DNA from: Dipteronia dyeriana
Taxonomy: Eukaryota > Streptophyta > Magnoliopsida > Sapindales > Sapindaceae
Assembly: GCA_032871835.1 (NCBI GenBank)
Contig: CM065295.1
Span: 42,778,360 to 42,842,359 of the forward strand
Length of the DNA: 64,000 nucleotides
Direction of reading: 5' to 3'
Shown here: positions 60,409-64,000 of the stretch, in pieces
Layout: the number at the start of each line of letters is the position of its first letter
Position numbering within the stretch: the stretch's first letter is position 1
The notes under the pieces: generated by a model
Told to the model about the DNA's origin: nothing
The model's database searches: none
What the model saw: the letters and a program-made list of their open reading frames with translations, nothing else
Made by a program: the position numbers and the translations under genes

Positions 60409-61079
60409 TATTGTCACCCGTAAGATTGATTAGTACACCCAAATTTTTAGTGTACCCATCATTAATTTTTGAAAAATAATGTTTTAACTATAACCACCCA
60501 TTAAATACCCAAACTCACCCATAAAAAATTAAATTTACTTATTTTAAAATCTTTGTTAATAAGCAAATGTACCCTATCTAGTTTCAAATTCTTAGTCAGT
60601 ATTGTTTTTAGAAGGTTTCAATGATTTGTTCTTCAAATTTCTATATTGTTTTTATCTTGTAATTTCAATATTCATCTTTTCACCTGCAATATGGCGTTGT
60701 TTTTAAAATGAATTTCTCTCCTATAATAATTGTAATGATATTTTATTTGTTTTTTGTTTTTTTTTGGAGGAAAATTATTTGTTTGTTTTGATTCCCAACG
60801 TTATTCCACTTTCAATCATTTTTCAAAGCCTCCTATTTTGATTATTCAGGAGACCAGACCCAATCCATTTTTTTTTTCCTAAGAACCACAAATAATGAAA
60901 GTAGAATTTCAAAGCAAGTCAGTACAGTAGCTTTATTGTAGCAGATAGAGCTTCAACCCATGAGAGATTGAAGTCAATTTGAACAGTTTTAAATCCAGAA
61001 TACCCCTATAACGGCTATAAGAATAAGCACAATCCACATTGCCAGTAAAAAGCCCATTTCTTCAACTAACAAAAACACC
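60409..61079. other. Intergenic, no gene seen
   Basis: AT-rich DNA; no conserved frame. Confidence 0.4.
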
Positions 61080-61082
61080 TAA

Positions 61083-61345
61083 GGCCCTGTTTGGCACACC
61101 GGATTAGATTGGGATTGGATAATTTTAGTCACAATCCGATGTTTGGTGCACATTTGGAAGACAGGACAACTAGTCCAAAAAGCAAAATAATCCAATGTTT
61201 GTGGGATTAATAAACTCACATCCTCATCCATCTTTATTAATCACATGACTATTTTACTATGGTCCCCACCCATTTAGATAAAACATTTTCACTTTCTAAC
61301 CTATTGTTGATACCTTTGAAATTGTTATAGTTAAAAATATTTAGT

Positions 61346-61388
<43 letters not shown>

Positions 61389-62294
61389 TACTTTTGGATA
61401 TTATTACTTTAATAATATAAAAATTAAAATATTTATTCTTCAAATACATATTTTAATATTTTATTTTTCAAATTTAAAATATTATTATATTTAGTCTAAT
61501 CACTGGCTTCACCAAACAAAATATAGTATTGATTCAATCCAGTCTCATGTTTCTCCAAACACAGTATATTATTAATATACTCCAATTCAGTCCAGTTCAG
61601 TCCAATCCCATCTAATCTCAGTCCCATTTCAATCCAATCAAATCTCATAAAATAGTTCAATCAAATCCCGTGCACCAAACGGGGCCCTGTTTGGCACACC
61701 GGATTGGACTGAGATTGGATAATTTTAATCCCAATTCGATGTTTGATGCACGTTTGGAAGACAAGACAACTAGTCCAAAAAGCAAAATAATCTCATGTTT
61801 GTGGGATTAAATAAACTCACCTCCCCACCCATCTTTATTAATCTCAGAACTATTTTATTATGGTTCCCACCCATTTAGACAAAACATTTTCACATTCTAA
61901 CATGTTGTTGATACCTTTGAAATTGTTATAGTTAAAATTAATTTAGTTAAAAATAATATATATAAATATATATATATATTAAAAATATTTTTGGATATTG
62001 TTACTTTAATAATATAAAAATTAAAATATTTATTCTTTAAATACATATTTTAATATTTTATTTTTCAAATTTAAAATATTATCAAATTTAAAATATTATT
62101 ATATTTAGTCTAATCTCAGGTTTCACCAAACAAAATATAATATTGATTCAGTCAAGTCCCATGTTTCTCTAAACACAGTGTAGTATTAATTTAGTCCAAT
62201 CCAGTCCAGTCTAATCTCATCTAATCACAGTCATATCTCAATCCAATCTAATCCCATAAATAGTCCAATCCAATCATGTGTATCAAACGGGGCC
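61083..62294. mobile_element. Head-to-tail dimer of a Tourist-like (PIF/Harbinger) MITE
   Basis: Copy 1 (61083-61686) and copy 2 (61683-62294) both start GGCCCTGTTTGGCACACCGG. They end CACCAAACGGGGCC and ATCAAACGGGGCC, the inverted form. They overlap by GGCC at 61683-61686. The 3-bp repeat TAA lies at the outer borders only (61080-61082 and 62295-62297). The copies are alike throughout. The TIR type and TAA duplication fit PIF/Harbinger. There is no transposase. Confidence 0.88.
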
Positions 62295-62297
62295 TAA

Positions 62298-62944
62298 AAG
62301 ACTTGAGCTCTGTACTCTGTAAGAATTGATATTGGACAGGCAGCGGATTTGGTTGAAGGAGATCACTCAAAAATCTCTACGTTATTTAAAGAAAAAATAA
62401 AATGCTACCGGACAATAACTGAATTATTCAAAGCTTGATAACTCGATAGGTGAGCTTTATAAATTATTTTGTTTAAATAAGTTACATATATATAGCTTAA
62501 ATATGTACTAATTAGTATTTTTATGTAAGTATATTTTTTGTAAGATTAAATTTTATTAAAAAAATGGGTGCTTAAATAAATATTTTGGGTGACAGTATCA
62601 GAACCTTTAATTATTTTATTTTGTTAATTTTATTAATGTATTATTTTTATGTTAATTAAGAATTATTTATATGAATCGATCAGTATTTTGCAATTAGATC
62701 ATATCAAATTATAATTGAATCGGAACAGATCGAATTTCACTTTAAGATTGGATTGAATCATATTGTAATTTTTTCAATCAAATTGGATCAGATCGAATAT
62801 TCGATATTGACAAATCTAATGAATCTAATCCGCCTCACACCGTAACATCAATAAAGTGGGTACGAGAGGCTTACCACCTCATTTTTATTACCAAATTTAT
62901 TAATTATTTGCGATTTTTGTGAAATCTGTGTGAAAGACTTACCA
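62298..62944. other. Intergenic, no gene seen
   Basis: AT-rich DNA with no conserved frame. Around 62690-62810 GATCAGATCGAAT-like repeats occur. Confidence 0.4.
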
Positions 62945-63070
62945 GATCATCTCATCTTTTGGCCTAATGGTTTGTTTTGTTTTGTTCTTCACACCTGCAA
63001 TACGAAATTGTGGGGTTTAAATCTATTCCCCATCCCCAAATTCTGAATTATTGTAATATTTAAAATCATA
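62945..63070 (+). mobile_element. SINE-like sequence related to 60163-60395
   Basis: TTGGCCTAATGG (62959-62970) fits an A box. GGGGTTTAAATCT (63012-63024) corresponds to the B box of the SINE at 60163, with one change. Its 3' part TTATTGTAATATTTAAAA matches the end of that SINE. No target duplication was found. Confidence 0.5.
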
Positions 63071-63445
63071 ATCATACAGTTAAGTGGGTGTAGTGAGAAA
63101 AGTGATAGGTTTAAAGTTAACGATAACGTCTAAAGATAATTTTGGTATTTCGGTGGGTATAGAAAATAAAATAAATAAATAATTTAACCTTTTTTGTAGC
63201 CCCCCCTATGAAATTGTGGTAATCCGTTCCCTTTTCTCAAATTCTAAAATATTGTAATATTTAAAATCATAATTATATAGTTAAATGGGTGTAGTGAGAA
63301 AAGTTATAGGTTTAAAGCAAACGATAATGTCTAGAGATAATTTTGGAATTTCGGTAGGTGTACCCCCTTCCCCTCCCAACAAGATAATTTTGGTATTTCG
63401 GTGGGTGTAGAAAATAAATAAAAATGAATAATTTGACCTTTTTAA
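63050..63445. repeat. Diverged tandem duplication, period about 200 bp
   Basis: ATTGTAATATTTAAAATCAT starts at 63050 and again at 63251. Both are followed by GGGTGTAGTGAGAAAAGT, AGGTTTAAAG and AGATAATTTTGG in the same order. Confidence 0.85.
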
Positions 63446-63712
63446 TATGATTGTAGAAAGTAAATATCCCCCATCCCCCTCCAATCAACTAAAGAGAGTG
63501 GTGGCATTAGGTGTGACTAACCCGTTAAACACTTCTGCTCTAAACAAAAGTGAAAATTGTTACAAACGACCACATCTAACATGGAATATGGAAAATTCGT
63601 TTTTAACCACATACGAAAATTTATTCGTTAATAACCACTTTTTAAAAATAATTTTAGTGTATATCCTTAAAATACCAAAAATACCCATAGGTGTTAATTT
63701 TAATTTTTCTCA

Positions 63713-63900
63713 TCTTTTCCACCGTCCTCTTCTCATCTTCATTTTTGACCGAAATACCAATCTTCTTCTTGTGCAAATCGAAGACAGTGTGTAAATCAGT
63801 TGCTCTGAATCTTCTTCTTTTCCACCGTCCTCTTCTCATCTTCATATTTGACTGAAATATCAATCTTTTTCTTGTACAAATCGAAGACTGTGTAAATCTT
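63713..63900. repeat. Tandem duplication, period about 104 bp, two copies
   Basis: CTTTTCCACCGTCCTCTTCT recurs about 104 bases later, with CAAATCGAAGAC following in both. It is non-coding; the reverse frame across it is a by-product. Confidence 0.8.
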
Positions 63901-64000
63901 AAGTTTTTCCGATTTGCTCTAAATCGGTTGAAAGTGTGTAAATATATACCATTTATGTTAGTTTGAGTTGGAAACAGATAGTATAACATGGTTTTAACGT

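Overview
The window is nuclear DNA of a flowering plant, most probably a eudicot. It holds one intron-containing cytosolic ribosomal protein gene with plant-type promoter and splice signals, one intronless PPR gene of the plant organelle-RNA type, and very AT-rich intergenic DNA filled with plant transposon lineages (Ty3-gypsy Tat, Ty1-copia, hAT, Mutator-like and Tourist-like MITEs, tRNA-derived SINEs). The species cannot be named from the sequence. Nothing bacterial, viral or organellar was seen.

Layout. 1-10800: gene-free AT-rich DNA with tandem repeats, foldback elements and a SINE nested in a TIR element. 10809-13233: RPL7A (eL8), + strand, seven exons, start codon cut off from the rest of the CDS by intron 1. 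14252-14977: hAT element with a perfect 8-bp target duplication. 15403-16938: PPR protein of the PLS/E class, - strand, convergent with RPL7A, with a foldback element directly upstream of its start. 17004-19725: more MITE-like DNA.

19726-49704 is one old Tat-lineage Ty3-gypsy element (LTRs 19726-20343 and 49095-49704, target duplication CTAGT). It has been split by later insertions: an LTR-like segment (20676-22265), a - strand Ty1-copia element (22914-38508), and a solo LTR of that same copia family (39553-41398, TSD TATGT). The copia element itself contains a hAT element in one LTR, a partial LTR of another family (27147-29340) and a complete - strand Ty3-gypsy element (29676-35310, TSD TTATT). 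The Tat pol order protease, RT, RNase H, second RNase H, integrase is still readable, followed by a tandem repeat block and a decayed antisense ORF (46246-48030).

50738-58970 holds an array of six small tandem hairpins interrupted by a short-LTR Ty1-copia element (51370-58837), which is itself split by a solo LTR (52755-55226, TSD CAACC). 58971-64000 is gene-free and carries a Mutator-like MITE, a SINE with target duplication and A tail, a head-to-tail dimer of a Tourist-like MITE, and diverged duplications.

Only RPL7A and the PPR gene look like working host genes. Every element ORF of useful length carries stops, frameshifts or lost catalytic residues. I found no convincing new biochemical system. 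The strongest unusual signals are the tandem hairpin array, the antisense ORF and tandem repeat block of the Tat element, the MITE dimer, and the foldback at the PPR start.
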